Below, one piece after another: positions 44,501 to 51,443 of a stretch of 51,443 nt of DNA (within the stretch, counting starts at the first letter, position 1; every line of letters starts with the position of its first letter). Under the pieces are notes generated by a model that was not told the origin of the DNA, searched no databases, and worked only from the letters and a program-made list of their open reading frames with translations. The stretch is taken from positions 1 to 51,443 of the forward strand of contig NZ_JACJQL010000044.1 of NCBI RefSeq assembly GCF_014696625.1. Direction: 5' to 3'. The DNA comes from Nostoc parmelioides FACHB-3921 (GTDB lineage Bacteria > Cyanobacteriota > Cyanobacteriia > Cyanobacteriales > Nostocaceae). Both the position numbers and the translations under genes were made by a program.

Positions 44501-46139
44501 CAGTTGCAGCAGGTATGAGCTTGTCAGTACCATTTGTACTTAAAGTTAAACCAGCATAACCAGTGGCTGTTAAACCATCGGCAGGATCGACAGGGTAGAT
44601 CCAAGGATTGGGGGGACGTAAGGTATTGCCACTACCTTGCAGTACTGAGCTTGCAAGGGTACCACCGACTGCATAATTCCCTAAAGCATTGCCGTCAAAG
44701 CCAACTTCTGCATAAGGTACTCTGCGGGTGCGTCTTCTAAAATAAAGTTCTAGCTGCTTGAAGCGTAGGCTAGCTCTTTCTGTGGTCGTTAAATTGGCTA
44801 AGGTTCGACCTTGCTTGATAACTACATCTTGCATCCCTTGAGTAACTTCTGATGGGTCAGCCGTTCCGTCAGCATTAGCTGCTATCTGGGCAGTAACCAA
44901 ACGGTTGATGCGTTGTGTGTAAGCTAGGCTATTGTAGGCGATCGCATTTGGAAAATGAGTAACTGATTTGTTGCTAGCTAAGCTTGCACCTGTGCCACTT
45001 CTGATAGCAACATTATCAATACCAGCTGTTTTACCTTTGTATAAATCAATTGTTGCACTGCCTGAATCAGCACCCTCAGTGATTACACCAGAACCAATAT
45101 TTCCGCCAACGACTATTTTGGCATTATCAGGGTCGTAAAAGCAGGATGCGTTAGCACTAACTTGATATAGTCTAATCCCATTACCACCAGTAGGTATCCC
45201 CGCAAATAAGTTACTATTACTGAAAATGCGTCCATTTAGCCGGAAAAGAGGCCCAGGGGCTATTCCTAAGTCATCTTCGTAGACGACGGCATTGTTAACT
45301 AAAGGTAGTTGTACTCGGTCTTGTTGAAGCTCTAAAGCCGAGAAGCCTTGATTCCCTCTCTTAATCTCATAATTAGTAGTATCTGTGGGTTGTGTAGTAA
45401 TAGGAACACTGGCTGTGTAAACAAAAAACGCCTTTTTCAACTTAGTACCATTTCTGAACCAGCCTGTATTACCTACTAACGCTGCACTTGTATCTTGACC
45501 GTCTCCACAACTGCTACTGACAGTACCAACGATCATAGGCGGAGTTCTCGCCTCTAGTGGGTTTCTGGCACGAGTGTATTGTCCGCCACTTACAGGTGGA
45601 TTTCTAAAATAAATTCCATAAAGAGCATAGCTATCAAATTTACCGTTGTTATCTGTATCTATAGGATACATCCATGCCGTTCTTAGTTCGTTAGCACCTT
45701 GAGTTACCTTTAATTGAGTTTCGTCACCAAAAGTGTATTCATTGATGTTTGTTGTCAAAGTAGTGTACAACGCATCATCTGTTGGCGTAGCCCGTGGTAA
45801 TCTTGGGTCTTGAAAAAGTTTGTTAATTTTTGCCCTAGCGCGGTCTAGTGCGGGTGCAGCAGCATTGAGAGCAGCTTCATTTACACGCACATTACTAGCA
45901 TTTTTTGCTCTTTCAAATGACCTAAATAAAATTGCTGTAGTCAGTAGGACAACTACTAACGCTACCATTGCCACAGTTGGTAATACAAACCCAGCATTCA
46001 CCGCTACTCGTCTTTTACGATTAACAAAAAAAGTTCGTAGCAGTCTATTAATTTGTCTGTTGAAAGTCGATAAATAATTTTTTCTAAATAATTTTGCTGT
46101 TTTTCTGATTGTCTTGACTAGCTGGCGTTTTATAGTCAT
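41556..46139 (-). CDS. hpsA: Hormogonium polysaccharide biosynthesis protein HpsA
   Basis: This is a very long (1527-residue) membrane-anchored protein. After a basic N-terminus (about 1-48), a single hydrophobic segment (AGFVLPTVAMVALVVVLLTTAILF, about 49-72) is followed by an Ala/Arg-rich helix (RVNEAALNAAAPALDRARAKINKLF). This layout resembles a giant pilin-like protein. The remainder is a large extracytoplasmic region rich in Thr, Asn, Pro and Gly, with scattered Cys (for example CACRPGDPRLPQC, CYQNPC). No enzymatic motif is seen. HpsA heads the hps locus that supports hormogonium polysaccharide release and gliding in Nostoc punctiforme. The gene order here (A to G in one direction) matches that locus. 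Confidence 0.86.
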   Translation of the reverse strand: MTIKRQLVKTIRKTAKLFRKNYLSTFNRQINRLLRTFFVNRKRRVAVNAGFVLPTVAMVALVVVLLTTAILFRSFERAKNASNVRVNEAALNAAAPALDRARAKINKLFQDPRLPRATPTDDALYTTLTTNINEYTFGDETQLKVTQGANELRTAWMYPIDTDNNGKFDSYALYGIYFRNPPVSGGQYTRARNPLEARTPPMIVGTVSSSCGDGQDTSAALVGNTGWFRNGTKLKKAFFVYTASVPITTQPTDTTNYEIKRGNQGFSALELQQDRVQLPLVNNAVVYEDDLGIAPGPLFRLNGRIFSNSNLFAGIPTGGNGIRLYQVSANASCFYDPDNAKIVVGGNIGSGVITEGADSGSATIDLYKGKTAGIDNVAIRSGTGASLASNKSVTHFPNAIAYNSLAYTQRINRLVTAQIAANADGTADPSEVTQGMQDVVIKQGRTLANLTTTERASLRFKQLELYFRRRTRRVPYAEVGFDGNALGNYAVGGTLASSVLQGSGNTLRPPNPWIYPVDPADGLTATGYAGLTLSTNGTDKLIPAATEPTKLAKELQDVEGYFGDRVLIGNNLPQLWWDTTKGAFVGPNADDTQTITGYKWDNGTGDRTRRSRVETLKDLGSTDRDGDWELAAAQVPTSPQDAVGGLRVVTGAGIYLPDSITPANVASTTLTAYNALNKQIWSDLLPFQTSSVPSPIRPYQDYGLDLTYRINQPATGQPYLRMRATAVYHYKAASYSQTSPTPIACVSSYYDPTNSTTAKNPPSTPATFDNATGGRSNNGIVYAFPTAVTETTHANVLSYLSDLTYPNGRSIDDGLLKRALAKTSSQRTLSERSAIDAAICGLAIFDGTLNTPSNSVIDHGSIYEVAFLDARQIQAIDTTTGSRSYNLVRRHRRPLEIRATVLDIDKLRRKTIGTSTPAQEYLLPNSGIIYATRDDALLDLSAAANPNSPTESEKLESAVDYRLDPNRRPNAIMLVNGQRIARGASNTYRDAEKGLILASNLPAYIDGDFNLHTQQEFTTTLADDWNNFYSRTGLNTNFACRPGDPRLPQCTTGDEWRSAVVLADSLTVLSNNFRFGFRNEADHDWQLDPTTIPTTPVNYTGIFSTDNSFVPIADWFNPNADPAPVTTPPTTTPPNFQALPKDLVPDVSGDTATTGFQGSSYLNNFVTPIVRKVRAKQLVLEVCYQNPCSEPRNWTIKNACPTNAVAQSSWRDRDGSGTPDILGKPATSIKTGIVGQPTTCNNPNANFVGRPYRIAFVRNLTSGAIQTPLRVYGVDSDNKIAEFAWPLTGTTLPKDAEDTSGQPYFIPWLEGSSVFSSNNNIRFEPVFQIDRPFGTREAPDTDIIEAGKPGNWLQQATPTTVNVIAAVGDTPSASATPTGAAVSRDAEDNGGLHNFVRFLENWSAGTTETPVRISGAFYQVKRSAYATAPFMTGFANNFYRIDNYGAGLRGTVPYYMPPLRQWGYDVALLSQSPDLFAQKLVTIPDDLPDEFFREVGRDDPWVRILLCAKKAADDTNAIDADQRGSCS

Positions 46140-46681
46140 GGCTGCTTTCCTGTCAAGTTATTTGCTACCAATTTATCTTTTTTTTGGCAATCGACAACTG
46201 TACCAATAGATCGTCTCTAAAGGCATAATTAAAGTTATATATATTTGGCAACACCCTGCTTTGCCAACTCTCAATGATTGGATTTTTTACTTTATATCAT
46301 TCTTTAAGTTTGGAGATTTTTCGGTAAATACTGATTTTTTCAAAATCTTAATTTTCTAAGTAAATAAGGATAAAAACATCATCGGTTTACATTTCATTTA
46401 CAAAAATATAGTTCATTGGCGGTTTACTTTATGAAGATATGGCTAGTTAGGTAAACTTATAGTACCCAGCCATCGAATAAAAGATATCAGTTGTAGCGGT
46501 TTTTGTATGTCTGAAATAGAAAGTGATTGATTTTAAATACCGTTTCTTGATGTAGCTTGTCTGGCGTAGCCATAGATGCACTTTATTCTGTACTGTAGAG
46601 ACCTTGCACGCAACGTCTCTACATCATTTATTCGTCTCAACACCATAATTAGAGACCCTGGGTTGCTAGATACCCGACTTC
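46140..46681. other. Promoter region of hpsA and 3' end of xseB
   Basis: No gene is visible. The hpsA-proximal half is AT-rich and presumably holds its promoter. The xseB-proximal half holds a dispersed hairpin at 46595-46622 and, just at the xseB stop (46672-46696), an imperfect stem (ACCCGACTTC / GAGGTTGGGT) that could act as a terminator. Confidence 0.5.
46595..46622. repeat. GTAGAGAC dispersed palindrome
   Basis: GTAGAGAC and GTCTCTAC arms enclose a 12-base loop containing TTGCACGCAA. The same element type recurs between genes in Nostoc/Anabaena. Confidence 0.6.
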
Positions 46682-46960
46682 TTAAAGAGGTTGGGTATGT
46701 GAATCGCTGTCTTGATCATTCAAAGTTTCAATTAATAAATCTATTTGTTGCTGTCGTTGCTGTAAAAAAGTGTCGCATTGACGCAAATACTCGACGGCGT
46801 TGGCAAACTGAGCAAAAACTGCTTCTAGTTCCAATTCTCCTGATTCAATCCGTGAAATAATCGCTTCTATTTCTGCGACCTTTGCCTCATAATTACCATG
46901 TGCCACAGTATCCGAATTATCGGAGTTCTTACGCTTAACCATTAATCTCTTCGCCCTCAT
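46682..46960 (-). CDS. xseB: Exodeoxyribonuclease VII small subunit
   Basis: The 92-residue protein contains the XseB core NYEAKVAEIEAIISRIESGELELEAVFAQFANAVEYLRQC (about 24-65), a two-helix coiled coil that binds the C-terminal helices of XseA. Its ATG overlaps the stop codon of xseA in ATGA, which gives translational coupling. A second in-frame ATG at 46942 is possible. Exonuclease VII degrades single-stranded DNA in repair. Confidence 0.93.
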   Translation of the reverse strand: MRAKRLMVKRKNSDNSDTVAHGNYEAKVAEIEAIISRIESGELELEAVFAQFANAVEYLRQCDTFLQQRQQQIDLLIETLNDQDSDSHTQPL

Positions 46961-48195
46961 CGCCGTTCTTCTACTTCTATCACTTTGGCCTTAACTTCAC
47001 CTTGTGCCAGTTGAATGAATAACTCATTTCCTACAGCTAATTCATCGGCAGAACGAGCGATCGCACCGTTCTCTTTTTTCACTACTGCATAACCACGCTG
47101 TAATACGGCTTTGGGGTCGAGGCTGCTTAACTTTTGTCGCAAAAGTTCTAGGTGTTGCTTGGCTTGCTGCGATCGCCCCATTGTTAATTGCCACAATCGC
47201 TGACGTTGCCAATCTAATTTTTGCGCTTCTTGTTGCAAGTGTCTATCTAATCTGAGATTCTGCAAACGGTTGCGTATTGTTTGTAGTTGGTTTTCTGCGG
47301 AGGTTTGGGTATGAAGCAAAACTTGATGTAAGGTGATAATACGCTGACGATGTTGATTGTATAACTCTGCCAGTGAGGGTACAACCTTTTCTGCTGCTGC
47401 CGTCGGTGTATGCACGCAAACATCAGCCGCTAAATCCACTAAAGATTCGTCTCGTTGATGACCAATCCCAGTAACTACGGGTATGGAACACTCAGCCACA
47501 GCGCGGACTACCCGTTCATCATTAAAGCAAGCTAATTCTTCTACTGCACCACCCCCGCGCGATAAGATTAGCACCTCGGCACGACCATCTTTTTCTACTC
47601 GTGCGATCGCCTTCACAATAGATTCTGGGGCTTGTTCTCCTTGGACTGTGGCAGGAGAAAATAAAACGTGTAAACCGGGATATCTATGTTTCAGGGTTTT
47701 TTGAATATCACCCCAAGCAGCCGCCGTCGGTGAAGTGACCACAGCGATGGTTTGGGGATGGATAGGAAGCGATCGCTTTTTTTGGGGGTCGAATAACCCC
47801 TCAGCCAACAAGCGATTTTTGAGTTGCTGATAACGTAGTGCTTGTAAACCAACTCCAGCAGGTAAGGCTTGCCAGACTGATAATTGATACTCTCCCCTTT
47901 GTGGATATAAACGAATACTGCCTAAAACAATTAATTTTTCACCCGCTATGGGTAATTGGGCAAGCTTGGGTACTTGGCTATTCCAAACTACGCACTTAAT
48001 TGCTGCTGTACCATCGGGATCTTGAAGTGTAAAAAATAACCCACTGCGGTGATTATTAGCACTAGAAACTTCCCCAACTACCCACACCTGCCGTAGTTGC
48101 TCGTCATGTTCTAGCAACAAGCGGAGATAATCAGTTAATCCAGATACAGAAAGTGCTGTATCTAGAATTATGGAAGCGGCGAAATCGGCAGCCAT
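46957..48195 (-). CDS. xseA: Exodeoxyribonuclease VII large subunit
   Basis: The protein has an N-terminal OB-fold (about 14-105; VWVVGEVSSANNHRSGLFFTLQDPDG) for single-stranded DNA. The catalytic domain follows with VVTSPTAAAWGDI, LSRGGGAVEELACFNDE and TGIGHQRDESLVDLAADVCVHTPTAAAE, then a long coiled coil (about 270-360) and a small C-terminal strand domain (LQRGYAVVKKENG). I take the ATG at 48195 (MAADFAASI); a TTG 12 bases upstream is less likely. Length (412 aa) is normal. It is co-transcribed with xseB. Confidence 0.95.
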   Translation of the reverse strand: MAADFAASIILDTALSVSGLTDYLRLLLEHDEQLRQVWVVGEVSSANNHRSGLFFTLQDPDGTAAIKCVVWNSQVPKLAQLPIAGEKLIVLGSIRLYPQRGEYQLSVWQALPAGVGLQALRYQQLKNRLLAEGLFDPQKKRSLPIHPQTIAVVTSPTAAAWGDIQKTLKHRYPGLHVLFSPATVQGEQAPESIVKAIARVEKDGRAEVLILSRGGGAVEELACFNDERVVRAVAECSIPVVTGIGHQRDESLVDLAADVCVHTPTAAAEKVVPSLAELYNQHRQRIITLHQVLLHTQTSAENQLQTIRNRLQNLRLDRHLQQEAQKLDWQRQRLWQLTMGRSQQAKQHLELLRQKLSSLDPKAVLQRGYAVVKKENGAIARSADELAVGNELFIQLAQGEVKAKVIEVEERR

Positions 48196-48207
48196 CAGAA
48201 ATTTCAA

Positions 48208-48785
48208 TACATTAGTACAAGTCTATCCAAATCGTAGCACTGGGAGGTGCGGTAAAACCCTGTGGGCATAGAGGAGAATATCCCAGATAGTCCGTAATTT
48301 ACGGATGGAGCGATCGCATAATGCCCATAACTATGATGGCCACAGATAATGGCGTAGAATGATTATCGCCTTGTAACTAAAAACAATGATAATTAATATG
48401 TATACATCATGTTTTAATTTTTCCTGGAATAAATTTACGCTGGTTTTATGAATATTTTTATATAAAAATGATAAATCTTGAAAGAAATGAAAAATAGGGG
48501 TAAAGCATATTATTCGTCTGCTTCTGGCTATTCAAGCTAAACATTTATTCGTCCATAATTCTTTGGTATTAGCTTCCCTTAATTTCTATAAAATTTTTAT
48601 CCCATAAGTTTTATTTTATCTGGATTTAGTGTATCCTAGTTTTCCTGAGTATTTTTTCCAACATTAGACACCATAAAACCTTTTTACGGATCTCTCTCAA
48701 GATTCTTGAAGAACTGTACTAGTGTGTCTAAAAATCAGTCTTTAGATTATCCTTTTTCTCTCACTGTATAAGGCATAAAAAACCA
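48208..48785. other. Intergenic region upstream of xseA
   Basis: No gene was recognised. It contains a short perfect palindrome TCCGTAATTTACGGA (48291-48305) and a HIP1 site, with AT-rich sequence from about 48370 on. It should hold the divergent promoters of xseA and the small acidic ORF. Confidence 0.45.
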
Positions 48786-49052
48786 ATGGATATACGACTC
48801 ATAAAAAAATCTGAGAAATTAGTTCTGAAAAAAATCAAAATGATGGAGGAAACAGAAGATCAAAATCTGCCACTAGATCCTATGGATATAGCAGAACCAA
48901 TTATTGAAGAACAAAAAGAACTATATATAGATATTAGAGAACCTAACTATATTCCTTTGAGAGATAATCCTGTAATTCAGTCTGCTGGCAACTCAGGCTG
49001 GCAGGTTTCTGATATTTGGCGAGATATTAGAGTAGATGATTTTTGTAATTAG
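48786..49052 (+). CDS. Small acidic hypothetical protein (88 aa)
   Basis: The first 20 residues are Lys-rich (LIKKSEKLVLKKIKMM); the rest is acidic with many Ile/Pro (PLDPMDIAEPIIEEQKELYI, IREPNYIPLRDNP) and ends DDFCN. No domain, signal peptide or membrane segment is visible. An AAGG lies about 12 bases upstream of the ATG. The gene stands alone between divergent xseA and a convergent gene, and a hairpin follows at 49082. The absence of overlap with other genes and an even amino-acid composition favour a real gene, but I do not recognise it. A peptide precursor or small regulatory protein is possible. Confidence 0.5.
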   Translation: MDIRLIKKSEKLVLKKIKMMEETEDQNLPLDPMDIAEPIIEEQKELYIDIREPNYIPLRDNPVIQSAGNSGWQVSDIWRDIRVDDFCN

Positions 49053-49081
49053 TTAAGAGAGGATTGGGAACTGGGGATTGG

Positions 49082-49107
49082 GGAGAGTAATCAATGTACT
49101 ACTCTCC
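49082..49107. terminator. Hairpin between convergent genes
   Basis: GGAGAGTA pairs exactly with TACTCTCC around a 10-base loop, between the 88-aa ORF and the SLH/GHL10 gene. No strong T-run follows, so efficiency as a terminator is uncertain. Confidence 0.45.
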
Positions 49108-49137
49108 ACTCAACTCCCCCCTCAGCACTCCCCATTC

Positions 49138-51138
49138 TTAACTAACGTTAATGACTACACCCTGGCTCTCATTTGCTAATCGGTCTACTGCACAGACAGC
49201 ATAGGTTCCTGGTTGGACTGTGGCGAAGGTTGTCCCAGCAGACAAGACTCGCTGTAGTATCCAATTACTGCCACTTTGACGATAAAGTGTCCAAGAACGA
49301 ACGGGTTGATTATCTCCCGGTTGCCAACTGAGTCTGCGGTTGTTGACTTGCAGTTCTTTTGGTGGAGGTGGTGTAGTTGCAGTCTGCCAAGGCATAGCAG
49401 GTGCTATGGCAGGTGTAGTATAAAGTGAATTTTGGAAAGTTGCCGAGATATCTTGGCGATTTTCAATGATGGAACTGACGCTAAAAAAGATATTGCCCAG
49501 AGATAATTCTCCAGCTTGATTGCGGCTGATTTTGACTTGTTTTTCTATCTCTTCATTTTTCCAAGCCTTGCCGTCAAGTTGTCCAATATTGTTACCTGCG
49601 TAAATGTGTCGCCGCTTAGAATTAATTTCTGTCCACCATTTCAGCAATACGGGATAACTCTGACTGGTTTGGTCAGTACGCCAATATAGTTGCGGTGCTA
49701 AATAATCCACCCAGCCTTGCTCTAGCCATTTTTTGGCATCAGCATACAGTACACTATAGGCATCTAAGCCGGTGATTCCTGGTGGTTGTCCGGGGCGATA
49801 AATGCCAAAGGGGCTGATACCAAATTTAACGTAAGATTTCGTCGCTTTGATGCCTTGAGACAGACGTAACACCATTTGATCAACGTTTTGCCGTCGCCAG
49901 TCGTTTAGGCTCAGTTGTCCACCGGCTGATTTATAGGCAGCATAGGTTTTATCATCGGGGAAAGCTTGACCTTGAATGGGATAGGGATAGAAGTAATCAT
50001 CCAGGTGGACTGCATCTATGTCATAGCGACGGACAACATCCATGATGACGTTGTAAGCCCTATCTTGGACAATTTTTATCCCTGGATCCATCCACAATTG
50101 ATTCCCCCATTGATAGACTACCTCTGGATTGGTTACGGAGATGTGGGGACGAACGTTAGGCGCACTCTTGGTGCTAGTTTTGGCGCGGTAGGGGTTGAAC
50201 CAAGCATGAACTTCTAGGTTGCGTTTGTGGGCTTCGGCGATCGCAAACTGCAATGGGTCGTAGAATGGTTCTGGGGCTTTGCCTGGAGTTCCTGTCAGCC
50301 AAGCACTCCAAGGTTCTAACTGGGACGCATATAAAGCATCTCCTTCTGGTCGCACTTGCAAAATTACGGCGTTGAAGTTCAACTCTTGGAGACGAGTAAG
50401 AATTGCCACCAATTCAGCCTGCTGTTGAGCTACAGAAAGTCCAGCTTTGGAAGGCCAGTCACTATTCCAGACTGTGGTTATCCAAGCCCCCCGGAACTCT
50501 CTGTTATGGCTGACCCGTACAGTGGGTGTTGGGGGTATCACCAAGTAAACAGAGGCAATCTTTTCTGCCTGACCGAGATAAACTAAAGCTTGATAAATAA
50601 TTGCGGCGACATCACCACGAGTAGCCGCCGTAGTGAAGTTAAGTGATTTGATATTGGGGAAACTGGAGACTAAACCTGCACTAGTGGCGATCGCAATTTG
50701 ATTTCTGCCATAAGCTGGTATATTAGCCGCATCTTGATAAATTTCCGGTAATTTTTCTAGTAAATCCGGTTTAATCTTCGTAGCTATTTCCAGTCCATTG
50801 ACTAGAGATACTAGGATATCCCCCCTAGAGATTTGATTACCAGGGCGAAAGGTTTTATCCGGGAAACCACTCAAGAATCCGGTTTCGTAAGCTTTTTTGA
50901 TGGCATTTGCTGCCCAATTACTTGTCGGTACATCAGTAAAATTAATGTACGGACGTTTTACAGATATATTAAATACGGCTGCAACTATAGCGGCGAACTC
51001 AGCACGGGTAACTGAATTATTAGGGCGAAAAGTTCCATCAGGATAGCCATTTAAAATCCGTCTTGCGGCTAAAGCTTCGATGAACGGACGCGCCCAATGG
51101 TCGGGAATATCGGAGAAACGTGTAGTAGTAGATACCAT
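49138..51138 (-). CDS. SLH-domain / GHL10 (DUF187-type) glycoside-hydrolase-like protein
   Basis: Residues about 6-185 hold three S-layer homology units (FSDIPDHWARPFIEALAARRILNGYPDGTFRPN, FTDVPTSNWAANAIKKAYETGFLSGFPDKTFRP, then a weaker third). Residues about 210-520 are a GHL10 glycosidase-like TIM barrel, with EFRGAWITTVWNSDWPSK, VILQVRPEGDALYASQLEPWSAWLTG, HAWFNPYRA, DAVHLDDYFYPYP and FGISPFGIYRPG. The C-terminal 80 residues form a fibronectin-III-like domain. Such proteins are thought to act on cell-wall-linked glycans, and SLH units bind the wall. The frame begins directly at the first SLH domain, and an in-frame stop lies 13-15 bases upstream, so no signal peptide is encoded. That is odd for a wall protein. 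Confidence 0.93.
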   Translation of the reverse strand: MVSTTTRFSDIPDHWARPFIEALAARRILNGYPDGTFRPNNSVTRAEFAAIVAAVFNISVKRPYINFTDVPTSNWAANAIKKAYETGFLSGFPDKTFRPGNQISRGDILVSLVNGLEIATKIKPDLLEKLPEIYQDAANIPAYGRNQIAIATSAGLVSSFPNIKSLNFTTAATRGDVAAIIYQALVYLGQAEKIASVYLVIPPTPTVRVSHNREFRGAWITTVWNSDWPSKAGLSVAQQQAELVAILTRLQELNFNAVILQVRPEGDALYASQLEPWSAWLTGTPGKAPEPFYDPLQFAIAEAHKRNLEVHAWFNPYRAKTSTKSAPNVRPHISVTNPEVVYQWGNQLWMDPGIKIVQDRAYNVIMDVVRRYDIDAVHLDDYFYPYPIQGQAFPDDKTYAAYKSAGGQLSLNDWRRQNVDQMVLRLSQGIKATKSYVKFGISPFGIYRPGQPPGITGLDAYSVLYADAKKWLEQGWVDYLAPQLYWRTDQTSQSYPVLLKWWTEINSKRRHIYAGNNIGQLDGKAWKNEEIEKQVKISRNQAGELSLGNIFFSVSSIIENRQDISATFQNSLYTTPAIAPAMPWQTATTPPPPKELQVNNRRLSWQPGDNQPVRSWTLYRQSGSNWILQRVLSAGTTFATVQPGTYAVCAVDRLANESQGVVINVS

Positions 51139-51443
51139 TGTTATTTGCTGCTAGCTTGCTTGATTGTAGATATCCTTGGCAAATCTAGCAATATGAGAGC
51201 ATTATAGGAAGCGATCGCTATAATCTCACCAAAATTCCCTGAATATTGGGTCGAAGCTGCATAAAAAGGCAGTCCCGATGAAAAAATTTTACAGTTTGTT
51301 TCTATCAAATCGGTGAGATGCCTCTGGATGTCCATCCGTGAGAGGTTAAAGTAATTGCACATTTGTCAAGAGGGTGCAGGAAAAGGGGATAGATCCAGCT
51401 TGAAGACTGGTTTTCGTAGGGCTTTGACTACGCCTAAATCTTG

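Noticed and set aside
51141..51362. 73-codon minus-strand frame ending just before the SLH/GHL10 start
   Set aside because: No family or signal peptide; it fills the promoter region and contains a HIP1 site. It does not supply a signal sequence to the next gene because the frame is closed by a stop.
1..51443. tRNA, rRNA, CRISPR array, transposase or phage genes
   Set aside because: Looked for on both strands by eye; no cloverleaf, direct-repeat/spacer array or transposase-like protein was found. A covariance-model scan would be more sensitive.

Overview
The window comes from a filamentous, heterocyst-type cyanobacterium close to Nostoc/Anabaena/Trichormus. Support for this: dozens of HIP1 octamers (GCGATCGC), clusters of 7-bp tandem repeats (STRRs) between genes, a plant/cyanobacterial-type sulfolipid gene (sqdB), a cyanobacterial DUF502-nusB-ftsY-GAF/PP2C gene order, and a hormogonium polysaccharide (hps) locus. 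The species assignment is inference; no rRNA gene is present. Most genes lie on the minus strand. I see no tRNA, rRNA, CRISPR array or insertion sequence.

Layout. (1) 1-11779, all minus strand: a secretion island. In transcription order it holds an RTX protein (448 aa), a GT4 glycosyltransferase fused to a parvulin-like domain (682 aa), two paralogous pentapeptide-repeat/RTX proteins (1238 and 470 aa), a GT-A-like protein (288 aa) and the first 456 codons of a type I secretion ABC transporter, which runs off the left edge. The transporter has a cyclic-nucleotide-binding-like domain and a C39-like domain lacking the catalytic Cys. (2) 11780-13097: a 1.3-kb non-coding stretch. (3) 13098-16610: sqdB, a glutathione S-transferase, a small pentapeptide protein and a small secreted Cys-motif protein. 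(4) 16260-20620: a metal-themed block. A ZnuA/MntC-like lipoprotein that seems to have lost all four metal ligands is flanked by two small exported proteins sharing a GC[DN]CxxC tail. Next come a WD40 protein and a COG0523 GTPase whose promoter carries an almost perfect Zur-type box. (5) 20887-30828: psiE-like, tldD, coaE, a small secreted protein, a DUF3598 protein, ftsX, a GAF/PP2C phosphatase, ftsY and nusB. (6) 31011-46139: DUF502, a WaaE-like glycosyltransferase, an HpsJ-like protein, a TIGR04282-type glycosyltransferase, a fourth small pseudopilin and the hpsG-F-E-D-C-B-A block. (7) 46682-51138: xseB, xseA, a small acidic ORF and an SLH/GHL10 glycosidase-like protein.

How the parts fit. 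In region 1 the RTX proteins have the Gly/Asp-rich nonapeptides and C-terminal tails expected of type I secretion substrates. The adjacent transporter is the probable exporter. The GT4-parvulin fusion and the GT-A-like protein suggest a coupled folding and sugar-modification step, which is inference. Region 6 is a polysaccharide/pseudopilin export system associated with hormogonium motility in Nostoc. Region 4 looks like a zinc-responsive allocation locus.

The strongest candidates for something not well described are the RTX/GT-parvulin/T1SS island and the ligand-less solute-binding protein with its two Cys-tail satellite proteins.
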